Source: Brasilonema sp. UFV-L1 (lineage in GTDB: Bacteria; Cyanobacteriota; Cyanobacteriia; Cyanobacteriales; Nostocaceae). From it: a stretch of DNA of 64,000 nt. Within the stretch, counting starts at the first letter, position 1, and each line of letters starts with the position of its first letter. The stretch is from positions 33,731 through 97,730 of the forward strand of contig NZ_QMEA01000008.1 in NCBI RefSeq assembly GCF_012912105.1. The letters are read 5' to 3'. Under the pieces are notes generated by a model, which was not told where the DNA came from, made no database searches, and was given only the letters and a program-made list of their open reading frames with translations. This document shows, piece by piece, positions 45,201 through 53,165 of this stretch. The position numbers were made by a program, and so were the translations under genes.

Positions 45201-45950
45201 TCGATCTAGTGATAAACTCTCGTTGGGATTAATCTGAAGAACCCCCTGAGAATCTCCATCCTGACTACAGCTATGTCCTGCAAAACACAAAATATCCCAA
45301 GGCTGACTCCACAACTTGTCAATAAGTTGCTCTCGTGATGCTTCTATCAGCGGTTCGACTTTTGCCCCTGGTAACTCTTTGAGTGCATCCATATCTGGCT
45401 TAACATTAATTCCCTCACTGTTACCCAGGATGGCTAGAATTTTAACAGGATTTTTCAAGCTCTTTGAGGATGGCTCATGCTCAGCACTCAAAGCAATCTC
45501 GGCTTGAGGATAACAATTCTCGAACAAATCCCACAAATGCCAGGGAAGCCGCCGGATGAGAGGATCTTGAGTTTTGAGAATAAATCGCACCGTTTCAGAT
45601 TTGCCGACATTCTGTAATAACTGGCGTTCTAGATGCTGCAAAGGTGGTTGATTCAGCCAATGATTCAGACTAGAACGCAGTGCAACAGCAGCATTTTGGC
45701 ATTCTACTGTAGTAGAAAAGTTGGTTATCTGTTGTTGAGGTACGATGATACGATAAATCTTTTCTAACTGAAGGTAGCTTGATTGCCAGTCTTGGTAACG
45801 CTGAGGAATTTCGGGTGCAGGCGGCAAACAGCCGGAAATTTCAGCAAAATGGGGCTGATCATCTTCCCCAATCCGCAATGTCACATGAAATCCCTGCTCA
45901 AAACTGCCATTTCCAATCTCGAAGATAACCAGCATCCCCACCTGCAGCAC
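42231..45950 (-). CDS. CHAT-domain protease fused to two TPR-like/periplasmic-binding modules
   Basis: A 1239-residue multidomain protein. Residues ~150-345 are a CHAT (caspase-like) domain with His226 in CFAGHS and Cys271 in FNSCDG. One membrane helix follows (~363-385, IGLFAAGVLAVIGISGIVW). The rest is a tandem duplication: TPR-like segment (RISLGEKILLESV...DYKTAVSKFEKS, ~394-452) plus a Leu/Ile/Val-binding-type domain (ALTIAVGVPIGTNPDVAQ), then again RISLGEKFLVTT...DYNSAFQFF and FTIAVSVPIVTNLNVAQ to the C-terminus. Inferred topology: protease inside, binding domains outside. It is last in an operon with a DUF1822 protein and a sigma-like factor. Confidence 0.85.
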   Translation of the reverse strand: MLQVGMLVIFEIGNGSFEQGFHVTLRIGEDDQPHFAEISGCLPPAPEIPQRYQDWQSSYLQLEKIYRIIVPQQQITNFSTTVECQNAAVALRSSLNHWLNQPPLQHLERQLLQNVGKSETVRFILKTQDPLIRRLPWHLWDLFENCYPQAEIALSAEHEPSSKSLKNPVKILAILGNSEGINVKPDMDALKELPGAKVEPLIEASREQLIDKLWSQPWDILCFAGHSCSQDGDSQGVLQINPNESLSLDRLRRTLRFAVQKGLKLAIFNSCDGLGLAINLADLRIPYVIVMREPVPDIVAQKFLRYFLTAFTSGESLYTSVRQARERLEEELEEQYPCASWLPIIFQNPAAAELKWPQQLPWKKIGLFAAGVLAVIGISGIVWRVIDEMSFSNRISLGEKILLESVKTPEKEAGVRAFWFKDYKTAVSKFEKSRQQNPSDPETLIYLNNAKIGEKNALTIAVGVPIGTNPDVAQEILRGVAQAQDEVNRQNGIDGKPLKVEIANDDNDEAIARRIAHKFVDNQDILVVVGHNSSNASVKAAEVYQANKLVMISPTSSSRNLTEQNNRQTNYIFRTVVNSTIVANALAPKVKMVSKTKIVYCRDSKAIDQSFKNDFDAALGDKLIEINCDLADPQLKPEEVIQKAINVGADSLLLDPFVDRVDKAIAVAKAAKSNKEKQLTLFGNPSMQTQQTLLNGNGAAVNGMIIPVPWHPAASVNQEFGQNASKLWGDRNKIGWRAATSYDATQVIIKGLRKENTRGGIQKALSNSFSMDGATGKIQFSLSGDRLGTPVLIQVKRDPKASTGYNFVSLDEISSRISLGEKFLVTTQPNRVKQEGVKAFAQQDYNSAFQFFQASLQVTPNDPEARIYMNNAQAALGRKTFTIAVSVPIVTNLNVAQEILRGVAQAQHKINSRGGIQGHLLQVVIASDDNNPEIAERLAAFFVKNTHILAVVAHNASEASVAAAPVYNDEGLVMISATSFSTKLSNAGKYIFRVAPSIRFIADSLSGYAVRTAHKRNLAICVDEKAIDNQSFRDELQSALYNNGGNFVKINCDLSAPDFNPSQIMADAIRQKADGLVLAPHVDRINKALDLARANQRRLVLFASPTLYTSETFNSGRADVNGMVLAVPWHPTAISDNSFGQNAHKLWGGAVNWRTVMAYDAVIAIATGLEKSSTRDGLQQVLRSQSFFANGATGKIEFLPSGDSLAAALRADRNGKPKLVQIQPSKKSPTGYDFIPLNP

Positions 45951-45969
45951 CTTTTCTGGATCTATAATT

Positions 45970-47094
45970 TTAAATTAAGAAATTTTCTGTAATCATTGCA
46001 TTTTCTAAAGTAACTCTAACACTGAATTGTTCGCCAAATTCCGCACTAAATTTTAATTGGATGTAGTCATCTAGCTCTCTGGCTTGAACTTCCAGAAACG
46101 GGTTACCATTTTCATACAGTCCAGCCAATTGTAAACCAGGCGGTAAGTAGCGCTGATTTCCGATTGGATAAACCCGCAGCAGCACCGCAACAGTATTATC
46201 TGGTTTTTGTAAAATTGCTACCATGAGCGCCACCGCATAACCTGCGAGTTGCATTCCCAAATCCAGTATACGTCTGGCTTTAGTGACGGGGTGGTGGGGA
46301 GCAATTGTCCAGAGAATTTCTGCCAGAGTCCAACGAATTTCTTCATCTTGAGTAGTTTGTAAAAGATTAACGAGAACATCTGTAAATTGTGATGGAGAAG
46401 AAACCTCAAATGGCTGAAGTTGTGAACGATCGCCTTTATGCTGACGTGCATACAACTGTGAAATCACTTGGCGAATCTTTTCTGGGGTATCAAGTTCGAC
46501 TCCTTTGACTCGTTTCGAGCGAAATGCCAATGCTGGACTACTTCTGTGAGATAATTCTTCAATCGTTTCCCATCTTGCTTCATAAATACCTTCCAACCAT
46601 TGCCGCAACCGCACCACTTGAGATTTCTCATGCAAGTGTTCAACCAATGCTTGCAAAGATTGCAGTTGAGTGATATGTATAACTGATGATGTTATTGTAG
46701 GCACAAATCCGAGAATTTTTCCTTCTTTGCAGCCTTGATCCAGTTGGACAATCACATATCCAATGCGATCATCCCAGACTTCTGCTGGAATAGAGCAAGT
46801 CTGTTCGCTTGTCTTGATTGTTCGGCATTCCAAACGCCCAATTCCTATGACTTGTAAATCTGCCACATCTGCACACAACCGACCGATTTTGTTCCAGCTA
46901 TAACTCGCTTCTAAATCTGTAGGAATATCAAGCATTTGCAAGTAGGTATTAACGACTTGTACAGCTAAGGTATTAAGGTATACCTGGCTTGCTTTCTGGG
47001 AAGTCGGTTGCTCTTGGGCAAACTCAAGAGCAGTCTGTTGAGCTTTCAGGGGAATTGGGATGGAAATAGTTAGATTTTCAGTCGAGTTACTCAT
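45970..47094 (-). CDS. DUF1822 family protein
   Basis: A 374-residue protein starting MSNSTENLTISIPIPLKAQQ. Family-typical segments are NTLAVQVVNTYLQMLDIPTDLEASYSWN and LGRLEC-like IGRLECRT, and a C-terminal PIGNQRYLPPGLQLAGL-type beta domain with VQARELDDYIQLKFSAEFGEQF. DUF1822 is essentially cyanobacterial; its biochemical role is unknown, but it is repeatedly found next to ECF-like sigma factors and CHAT proteins. ATG 47094 is chosen as the longer frame would overlap the sigma gene. It lies 10 bp after the sigma gene and 19 bp before the CHAT gene. Confidence 0.85.
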   Translation of the reverse strand: MSNSTENLTISIPIPLKAQQTALEFAQEQPTSQKASQVYLNTLAVQVVNTYLQMLDIPTDLEASYSWNKIGRLCADVADLQVIGIGRLECRTIKTSEQTCSIPAEVWDDRIGYVIVQLDQGCKEGKILGFVPTITSSVIHITQLQSLQALVEHLHEKSQVVRLRQWLEGIYEARWETIEELSHRSSPALAFRSKRVKGVELDTPEKIRQVISQLYARQHKGDRSQLQPFEVSSPSQFTDVLVNLLQTTQDEEIRWTLAEILWTIAPHHPVTKARRILDLGMQLAGYAVALMVAILQKPDNTVAVLLRVYPIGNQRYLPPGLQLAGLYENGNPFLEVQARELDDYIQLKFSAEFGEQFSVRVTLENAMITENFLI

Positions 47095-47104
47095 GATTTG
47101 ATGA

Positions 47105-47776
47105 TTAGAGATAGCCTTGAGATTTGCCAAAATTTAGGAGGCGCGGAAAGCATTCGCGTTGATAGAAGCTGCTTAGGGTGGCGATCGCCACTCCAAACTC
47201 TTTTGATAAAACTTCCCAAGAAGTTTCAGGAGGTAAACGGCGCTCAATTAAGATTTGGCAGTGAATATCCGGGCGATCGCGCACATGAATAGAACGTAAC
47301 AGAGTGCCCTCTTGTTCAAGCCATTGACGAATTTCTTCTAGAATTGGAGGCGGTTCTGGTCGTGCTGGAATGAAATCTACAGGGTCTACTAGTTGCCCAT
47401 TAATATCAACTATAGGTTTAGCCGTCCAATATTCTTTTTCAATAGCTTTTATGCGGCAATCTTTAAGTCGGTATCTAAGGTAGACATTAACCCAAGTAAT
47501 GATACTATTTTTTTCTGGATCAAAGGGATGTTTAGCTGTAGTCGTCTCACACAAATTACGGCAAAAGTACAGCCAGGTTTGCTGGAGCGCATCTTCAGCA
47601 TCAGGTATACCCGCGCTTCTCAAAAGTCTACCTGATTGCTGAAGCAGCCAAATAATCTCATTCAGTTTTTTGTTGCGTTCCTTACTGCCCCGTGGATGGC
47701 AACAAGCTTCTTTAACAAGCTGCAGAATTTGCTCTTCTAATTCATCCATATTACTGGTTTGACAGTTCATCAACAC
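47105..47776 (-). CDS. Sigma-70-like (ECF-type) factor of the CHAT operon
   Basis: A ~223-residue protein with ECF-like organisation. Region 2 is suggested by DAEDALQQTWLYFCRNL and NSIITWVNVYLRYRLKDCRIKA. The C-terminal helix-turn-helix is LPPETSWEVLSKEFGVAIATLSSFYQRECFP. A long linker between the regions is typical of this cyanobacterial subgroup. It is first gene of an operon with DUF1822 and the CHAT sensor, which likely controls or is controlled by it. ATG 47749 (MDELEEQILQ) is an alternative start. No separate anti-sigma gene is seen. Confidence 0.75.
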   Translation of the reverse strand: MLMNCQTSNMDELEEQILQLVKEACCHPRGSKERNKKLNEIIWLLQQSGRLLRSAGIPDAEDALQQTWLYFCRNLCETTTAKHPFDPEKNSIITWVNVYLRYRLKDCRIKAIEKEYWTAKPIVDINGQLVDPVDFIPARPEPPPILEEIRQWLEQEGTLLRSIHVRDRPDIHCQILIERRLPPETSWEVLSKEFGVAIATLSSFYQRECFPRLLNFGKSQGYL

Positions 47777-48082
47777 GGAGTCACATTGATACTCCTTTCG
47801 GTGCGCTTAAGAATACCTATTTTTTAACCGCAGGAGGCAACAGAGGACACAGACAGAGGAGTCAATCATGCTTAGGTAATCTTATACCACCGAAGGGAGT
47901 AGCTAGTACAACAAGGCAAAAGCATGCCCTCCGCTAAGACGCTCCCTTGTCTACAAAATCCACGAAAAGCTTATGATATAAACTTTTTGAATTTTGAATT
48001 TTGATAGCGCAGCGTGGCACGTTCGCGCAGCGTGTCCTCTGGACATAGTGCCATATTTTGAATTCCAAGAGAGTGATACTAG
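47777..48082. repeat. Gene-free stretch with dispersed repeat
   Basis: 48003-48053 holds the dispersed repeat ATAGCGCAGCGTGGCAC then GCGCAGCGTGTCCTCTGGAC; 47983-48002 has TTTTGAA heptamers that resume at 48055. No gene is seen; the promoter of the sigma operon is presumably near 47790-47880. Confidence 0.55.
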
Positions 48083-49363
48083 CTAAGATTTAGTGTTTTG
48101 TTGATGTTGATGCATATTCTGGTTGCTCATTGGTTCACCGGGTGCTAAATGACCTACAACTTTAGCAATGTCTATACCTATTGTCTGACGTAACTGCTCT
48201 GAGAAAGAAGTCATTTTCGTCACGTTGGTACCATTGCTAGCATCAATGACAGTTAAGTTTTGCACCTTAACTTTTGGAACTCCCGCAGCCATCATCCTCA
48301 AAAGTGGTTCCAGCTTCTGGAATAAAAAGATTTCTCGTGCTGAAGCACCAGCTGCCTTCCAAGATTGGGCCAAGTGCTGTGTTCCTGCAGCTTGCGCCTT
48401 ACCATCTTCTACAATCCGGGCAGCATCTCCTTTCGCAAGAGCGATCGCTCGTTTGCATTCTGCTTCTGCTGGTGCGACGACATCAGCTTGCAACTGCTGT
48501 TCCACCTGCTTGATGCGTTCAGTTTGTACAGCAACCTCAGCTTGCACTCGCGCCACTTCTGCTCCCACCGCTGCTTCTACCTCAGCCACCATTGCTGTTC
48601 GTTTGGTGAGTGCATCTCTGACTCTGCGTTGGGCTTCAGCTTTAGCAATTTCCAAATCTCGCCCAATCCGTCTGAGTTCTGTAATTCGTTTATTTTCTGA
48701 TGCTTTAATCGCAGCAAGAGCCTTTGCATCTGCTTCCGCTATCCGTGCATCCCGTAACAGTTCTGCCTGTTGCTTGCGCCCAATAGAATTTAGGTAGGAA
48801 ACTTCATCAGAGATATTCTTAATTTGCAGGGTGTCTAGTACCAATCCCAGCTTTTCTAAGTCATCTTCAGCTTCCTCCAGTAAATTTTTAGCGAAGGCAA
48901 TTTTATCTTCATTCACCTGTTCTGGTGTCAAACTGGCTAATACCCCCCGCAGATTTCCCTCCAAAGTTTCTTTTGCCAATTGTTCAATGTCCTTACGACT
49001 TTTACCCAAAAGGCGCTCTATCGCATTGTAAATTGTTGGTTCTTCCCCTGCAATCTTAATGTTAGCCACCCCCTCCACTGTCAGGGGAATGCCACCTTTA
49101 GAGTAAGCATTCGATACCCGTAGTTCGATAATCATGTTAGTGAGATCCATGCGGAAGGTACGCTCCAAAAGGGGAATTTGAATGCTACTACCACCTTTAA
49201 CTAAGCGGTATCCAACCGAATGCCCATCTGCAACTGGGGTGCTATTCCCGGCAAAAATCAGCACCTCACTTGGCTGACAAATATAGTATAAGTTACGAAT
49301 AACCCAAAATGCAGCCCCAGTACCTGCTCCAAAAATTCCTAGTAGTAAAGCAATAATTTCCAT
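48083..49363 (-). CDS. Flotillin-like SPFH-domain protein A
   Basis: A 426-residue membrane-associated protein. A short N-terminal membrane segment (IIALLLGIFGAGTGAAFWVI) is followed by an SPFH domain (CQPSEVLIFAGNSTP to TLEGNLRGVLASLTPEQVNEDKIAFA) and a long Ala/Glu-rich coiled coil (~185-340) as in flotillins. It is expected to oligomerise in membrane microdomains. A paralogue with the same layout lies directly upstream (49639-51000) and an NfeD-like gene precedes that. The 275-bp gap to the paralogue is filled with dispersed repeats. Confidence 0.88.
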   Translation of the reverse strand: MEIIALLLGIFGAGTGAAFWVIRNLYYICQPSEVLIFAGNSTPVADGHSVGYRLVKGGSSIQIPLLERTFRMDLTNMIIELRVSNAYSKGGIPLTVEGVANIKIAGEEPTIYNAIERLLGKSRKDIEQLAKETLEGNLRGVLASLTPEQVNEDKIAFAKNLLEEAEDDLEKLGLVLDTLQIKNISDEVSYLNSIGRKQQAELLRDARIAEADAKALAAIKASENKRITELRRIGRDLEIAKAEAQRRVRDALTKRTAMVAEVEAAVGAEVARVQAEVAVQTERIKQVEQQLQADVVAPAEAECKRAIALAKGDAARIVEDGKAQAAGTQHLAQSWKAAGASAREIFLFQKLEPLLRMMAAGVPKVKVQNLTVIDASNGTNVTKMTSFSEQLRQTIGIDIAKVVGHLAPGEPMSNQNMHQHQQNTKS

Positions 49364-49638
49364 GATTTTTTTCCTTTTATAACCAAATCAGTTACAGCAA
49401 TCTTAGATAGGTCGTGAACAAAAAATTATGAAAACGTAGACGCGGAGCGGTGAGACAGCGCTGCAGGAGGGTTTCCCGACAGAGGCGACTGCGAACCCGA
49501 AGGGCTTCCCGCAGGGTACCGCAAAGTACGCCCTAGACGCGCAGCGGCGTGCCGTAGGCTAGTACACAAAGGAAGAAAAGAGAGAAGATGTTCACAAACA
49601 ATTTAGGTTTGCTGTATCAGTTATTCACTGTGTACTGT
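49364..49638. repeat. Cluster of small dispersed repeats between flotillin genes
   Basis: 49434-49562 contains AACGTAGACGCGGAGCGG, GGGTTTCCCGACAGAGGCGA, GAACCCGAAGGGCTTCCCGC and AGGGTACCGCAAAG in series, the densest dispersed-repeat cluster in the window. Confidence 0.7.
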
Positions 49639-51000
49639 TTAATGACTGCGGTTGAGAGTACCTGCTACATCTATACCAAGGGTGCGATTGACATTTTCAA
49701 GGAACTGAAGAACAATTTCTGGATAAACATTCACCAGACTTGCTAAAGATTTACCATCGCCGTTGTCAATCACATTCACTTTGTCAAGTTGAATTCGCCC
49801 TGGAATTTGTACTGCTTGTTGGAGTACTGTTTCGATTTGCTGAATTAGGAACACCTCGGAAGCATCAGTTCCTGTTTCTTGCCAAACTTGGGAAAGGATG
49901 TCGTTTACTAAGGCGGCGGCTTTGGCTTTTTCTTCCAGTTGTGCGGCTTCTCCTCTGGCGCGTAGTTCTTGTGCTTGTTGTTGGGCTTGTGCTGGTAGCA
50001 CTTCATCTGCTTCTAGGCGCAGACGTTCTAATTCTGAGCGCAGTGTTTGTAGCAGTTGTTCGGCTTTGGCTTTCTTTTCTTTGACAGCAGCTTTGGTAAT
50101 CTCTTCTTCTGAGCGAGCTTTTTGTTCTAGCTTTGCCTGAGTTGTGCGCAGTTCGTTCTGTTTTTCCAAAATAATGATCCGATCCTGGGTTTTGGCGACA
50201 GAAGCATGTTCTTCACATTGAGCTTCTATCTGTTCGGCTTCGGTAAGTGCATTTGATTCGGCAATTTCAGCATCTCGGATAATTAGCGCAATTTGCTTGC
50301 GTCCCAAGGATCTGAGATAATCTACATCATCGGAAACACTTTGGATTTTTAAGGTGTCTAGTTGTAGTCCCAGTTTGGTGAGATCGCGGCTGACATCCGA
50401 GGCGATGCGTTCGGCAAAACTCAGACGATCTTCATTTAGTTCTTCCGGTGTGAGAGTGGCGACAACACCGCGCAAATACCCCTCTAGGGTTTCGCGGGCG
50501 ACACGAGCAACTTCCGAGCGATCGCGATCCAGAAAGCGCTCAATCGCATTGCCAACAACGTAAGGATCTGTGGAGATTTTGACATTGGCGATCGCCTGGA
50601 TATTCAACGGCGTTCCTCCCTTGGCGTAAGCGTTACGCACTTCCACCCGTACAGGCATTGTTGTCACGTCCATACGTTTGACAGTTTCAACAATCGGAAT
50701 ACGAATCGCTCGTCCACCTGCTAACACTCGATAACCGACTTCTTGCCCATCTTTGGTTTGTCGTTTGCGCCCTGAAAGTATCAAGACTTCGTTGGGTGAA
50801 CAAATACACAGGAAAGATTTGAGAAACCAGACTAATAAAATGACTCCAAATATGGAAAGGGCAATAGGAACACTAGTAAAAAGTAGCCCCTCAATATTGT
50901 TTCTCTCATAAGTGTTTGGGGGGTTTGACTGAGTTTGAGCCAGCGGTACTACTGTGACATCATGCTCAAAGAAAGATTGAAATTGGGATTTAACTTTCAT
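49639..51000 (-). CDS. Flotillin-like SPFH-domain protein B
   Basis: A 453-residue flotillin. It has an N-terminal leader, one membrane helix (LLFTSVPIALSIFGVILLVWFL), the SPFH domain (CSPNEVLILSGRKRQ to TLEGYLRGVVATLTPEELNEDRLSFAERI) and a charged coiled coil (~245-385). The core is closely similar to protein A (48083-49363), indicating duplication. The C-terminal part is predicted to be needed for assembly. The NfeD-like gene ends 187 bp upstream in the direction of transcription. Confidence 0.88.
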   Translation of the reverse strand: MKVKSQFQSFFEHDVTVVPLAQTQSNPPNTYERNNIEGLLFTSVPIALSIFGVILLVWFLKSFLCICSPNEVLILSGRKRQTKDGQEVGYRVLAGGRAIRIPIVETVKRMDVTTMPVRVEVRNAYAKGGTPLNIQAIANVKISTDPYVVGNAIERFLDRDRSEVARVARETLEGYLRGVVATLTPEELNEDRLSFAERIASDVSRDLTKLGLQLDTLKIQSVSDDVDYLRSLGRKQIALIIRDAEIAESNALTEAEQIEAQCEEHASVAKTQDRIIILEKQNELRTTQAKLEQKARSEEEITKAAVKEKKAKAEQLLQTLRSELERLRLEADEVLPAQAQQQAQELRARGEAAQLEEKAKAAALVNDILSQVWQETGTDASEVFLIQQIETVLQQAVQIPGRIQLDKVNVIDNGDGKSLASLVNVYPEIVLQFLENVNRTLGIDVAGTLNRSH

Positions 51001-51187
51001 AGTTAGTTGTTAGTTACTGTTACAAAAGCCAAAAGTACTTAAAGAGCAGTCATTTCAAAATTGAAAATAGGATATTAAGCTGATGTGCAAATGAGATTGC
51101 ATATCTTTAGTAAGCATGAAAAAATCAGTCCATCACTTCTCTATTTTCCAAGTCAGCTGCAAACGAGTTCATAGAATATTTAGCAGC

Positions 51188-51523
51188 TTACTGAATGAGA
51201 GAGCTTTCGGACACAACCCATACTTTATTTCCTTTCATATCCATAATTAAGACGCGATCGCCTTTGCTAAACTCTTTAACTTCGTCCGTAAAAGCGACGA
51301 AATCGACCAAAGAGTCTTTAACGTTAACACGTACCTTTCCCTGACTGCGGTGATCAAACGGGATTTCAACCGTGCCAAAACGACCAACCACATGGTTTGT
51401 CCGCACCAAACTATCCACGACTTGGCGTCGCCGTTGCAAATAAATCAACCACACCACTAAAACACCGCAAAAAAGACCAACGATCATTGAAATACAAGCA
51501 ACTTTTACAATTGGATTATTCAC
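51188..51523 (-). CDS. NfeD-like OB-fold membrane protein
   Basis: A 111-residue protein with one N-terminal membrane helix (ACISMIVGLFCGVLVVWLIYL) and a C-terminal small beta domain (VVGRFGTVEIPFDHRSQGKV, then FSKGDRVLIMDMKGNKVWV) of NfeD type. NfeD proteins are typically encoded next to flotillin/SPFH genes, as here, and are thought to assist microdomain assembly. It is first of the three-gene cluster. Confidence 0.8.
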   Translation of the reverse strand: MNNPIVKVACISMIVGLFCGVLVVWLIYLQRRRQVVDSLVRTNHVVGRFGTVEIPFDHRSQGKVRVNVKDSLVDFVAFTDEVKEFSKGDRVLIMDMKGNKVWVVSESSLIQ

Positions 51524-51686
51524 CGCCTTCCCCTATACTGGTCGTTCTCTCCTATTAACTTCTCAGGACAAGTAGAATTCAATTATTTGGAAATTTACAA
51601 TTCGTTACATTTGACTCTAGACTATGCTCACGAGTCCAAAGTCTTACATCTTGCATCTGCTAAAAATGTAAAATTAATTACATTTA

Positions 51687-51735
51687 GTCCGTTTTAACGG
51701 ACGCGTGATTATTAGCCTTGAACTTGAGTTCAAGG
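51687..51735. terminator. Two hairpins downstream of the carbonic anhydrase gene
   Basis: GTCCGTT (51687-51693) pairs with AACGGAC (51696-51702), and CCTTGAACT (51716-51724) with AGTTCAAGG (51727-51735). They lie 85-135 bp past the carbonic anhydrase stop. No T-run, so they may be dispersed palindromes rather than terminators. Confidence 0.4.
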
Positions 51736-51820
51736 CCTACTATGGGTAAGGTGCAAGCTCTGAGATATCAAAAATCCTACGAAAAGCTACCGTGTTCTAC
51801 GCATGGGGGATGCGTGACTA

Positions 51821-52540
51821 TCAAGCAACAATAGACACTTTGCCAGTATCAATATCGTAACAAGCGCCAACAATTTTGAGTTGACCTTTGCGGATGAGCT
51901 TAGCCAGAATTGTTGAGCTTTCCTGTAATTTTTTCGCCTGATACTGAATGTTGGCGACAATTGCATTCTCTTGGATGTTACCTGTTTTTAACTTGATTTC
52001 TTCTACAGCTGGTTTGATACCCTCAACAATCAAGCTAATTCTGCCAGGAGCGGGCTGTTCCTCAAGCGCCTCCATGACTGCACCACATTTTCTATGACCC
52101 AAAACCACAATCAATTGACAACCCAATATTGCTGTAGAATATTCTAAGCTGCCAATAGCCATGTCACTAACGACATTGCCAGCAACTCGTACGACGAATA
52201 AATCCCCAAGTCCTTGATCAAAGACAATTTCTGCAGGAACTCTAGAGTCAGCACAGCCAAATATAGACGCAAAAGGATATTGACCCTTAGCAACTAATCG
52301 CAGGTGTTCTAAAGATTGGTCTGGATATTTTCGCTTTTGGTCTACAAATCGTTTATTTCCATCCAATAATCGTTTTAAGGCTTTGTCTGAATTAACTGGA
52401 TTGGGATTTGCAGGACTTGCATCAGCAAAAGTTTGCTGTGTGATCCATTGCATACCACTTCCAACAGCCAAGCCTCCCACACCTGCAATAGATTGCTTCA
52501 AAAAATTACGACGTCCAACAAATCCGTTTATTCGACTCAT
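51821..52540 (-). CDS. Tat-exported beta-class carbonic anhydrase
   Basis: A 239-residue enzyme interconverting CO2 and bicarbonate. The N-terminus has a twin-arginine signal (GRRNFLKQSIAGVGGLAVGSG, cleaved near the ADASP segment), so it should be periplasmic. Zinc-site residues of the beta class are all present: Cys/Asp/Arg in FGCADSRVP, and His/Cys in VLGHRKCGAV. Full family length. The first ~20 codons and the upstream region are duplicated at 54591-55021. Transcription appears monocistronic. Confidence 0.92.
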   Translation of the reverse strand: MSRINGFVGRRNFLKQSIAGVGGLAVGSGMQWITQQTFADASPANPNPVNSDKALKRLLDGNKRFVDQKRKYPDQSLEHLRLVAKGQYPFASIFGCADSRVPAEIVFDQGLGDLFVVRVAGNVVSDMAIGSLEYSTAILGCQLIVVLGHRKCGAVMEALEEQPAPGRISLIVEGIKPAVEEIKLKTGNIQENAIVANIQYQAKKLQESSTILAKLIRKGQLKIVGACYDIDTGKVSIVA

Positions 52541-52740
52541 TAGTCTATCTCAGTTTCACAAATCCAGCTGACAATCATTTGGTTTATGGCTGGAACATAT
52601 CAAACTCTGCAAAGATACAAGAGTTAGCAAATAACGGTTTAAGAGTCATTTAATTTTCTTGACACTCCCCACAACTGTGTAACTTATGCGCTAAGCCGGG
52701 AGATTTTAGTTTCAATGTATTTCAAATTACCAAATTTTGG
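52477..52740. repeat. Segment duplicated at 54611-55021 (carbonic anhydrase 5' end and upstream region)
   Basis: The two copies share the start of the carbonic anhydrase gene and ~200 bp upstream (e.g. GCAAATAACGGTTTAAGAGT, ATTTTCTTGACACTCCCCAC, ACCAAATTTTGG), with about 90% identity by eye. The second copy is interrupted by a ~140-bp block of heptamer repeats (54709-54849). Confidence 0.85.
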
Positions 52741-52778
52741 CGAACTGCAGCAAAGCACCCTCCGATTCCGGTGACAGT

Positions 52779-52809
52779 TGTCGGTTAACGAATAATTCGT
52801 TAACCGACA
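52779..52809. repeat. 31-bp palindrome with 15-bp arms
   Basis: TGTCGGTTAACGAAT (52779-52793) and ATTCGTTAACCGACA (52795-52809) are perfectly complementary with a single central base. It is too symmetric for chance and could be an operator or a cruciform element. Confidence 0.8.
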
Positions 52810-52943
52810 TTAGAACAAGAGCACTCAGGTCAATTAACAATTCAAAATTCACGCATCACCGCTCGCGCAGCGGGCAAGGGAGGGCATAGATTGGATCGGA
52901 GGTTTCCTCCGCTCCAACTTCTCTCAAAATTCAAAATTAAAGA

Positions 52944-52980
52944 CAGTTTGAGTTGGGGATTTAAACCCCAACTCAAACTG
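52944..52980. repeat. Inverted repeat with 15-bp arms and 7-nt loop
   Basis: CAGTTTGAGTTGGGG (52944-52958) pairs perfectly with CCCCAACTCAAACTG (52966-52980). Confidence 0.8.
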
Positions 52981-53165
52981 AGGAGCCAGTGCCGTGGGCG
53001 GGTTTCCCGACTTGAGGCATCTGGCGTACTACGGGTAGACGTAGGGGTCTTAAACCCTTTAATGTAGGATAAACATGATAGTGTTCTACCAAATATCTAA
53101 TACCAATTTTAAAAAAGAATGCGACAGATACACATTCCCAAACCCAAGTTTCGTCTCGGCTTTCT

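Larger units (their letters stand above)
52541..53165. other. Gene-free stretch with two long palindromes and dispersed repeats
   Basis: It holds the upstream region of the carbonic anhydrase gene, then a 31-bp near-perfect palindrome (52779-52809), a dispersed repeat (52859-52925), a second palindrome (52944-52980) and an element shared with 29687-29745 (52981-53056). No gene is supported. Confidence 0.65.

Noticed and set aside
48225..48797. 190-residue Ser/Ala-rich plus-strand frame opposite flotillin A
   Set aside because: It arises from antisense of Ala/Glu/Arg coiled-coil codons.
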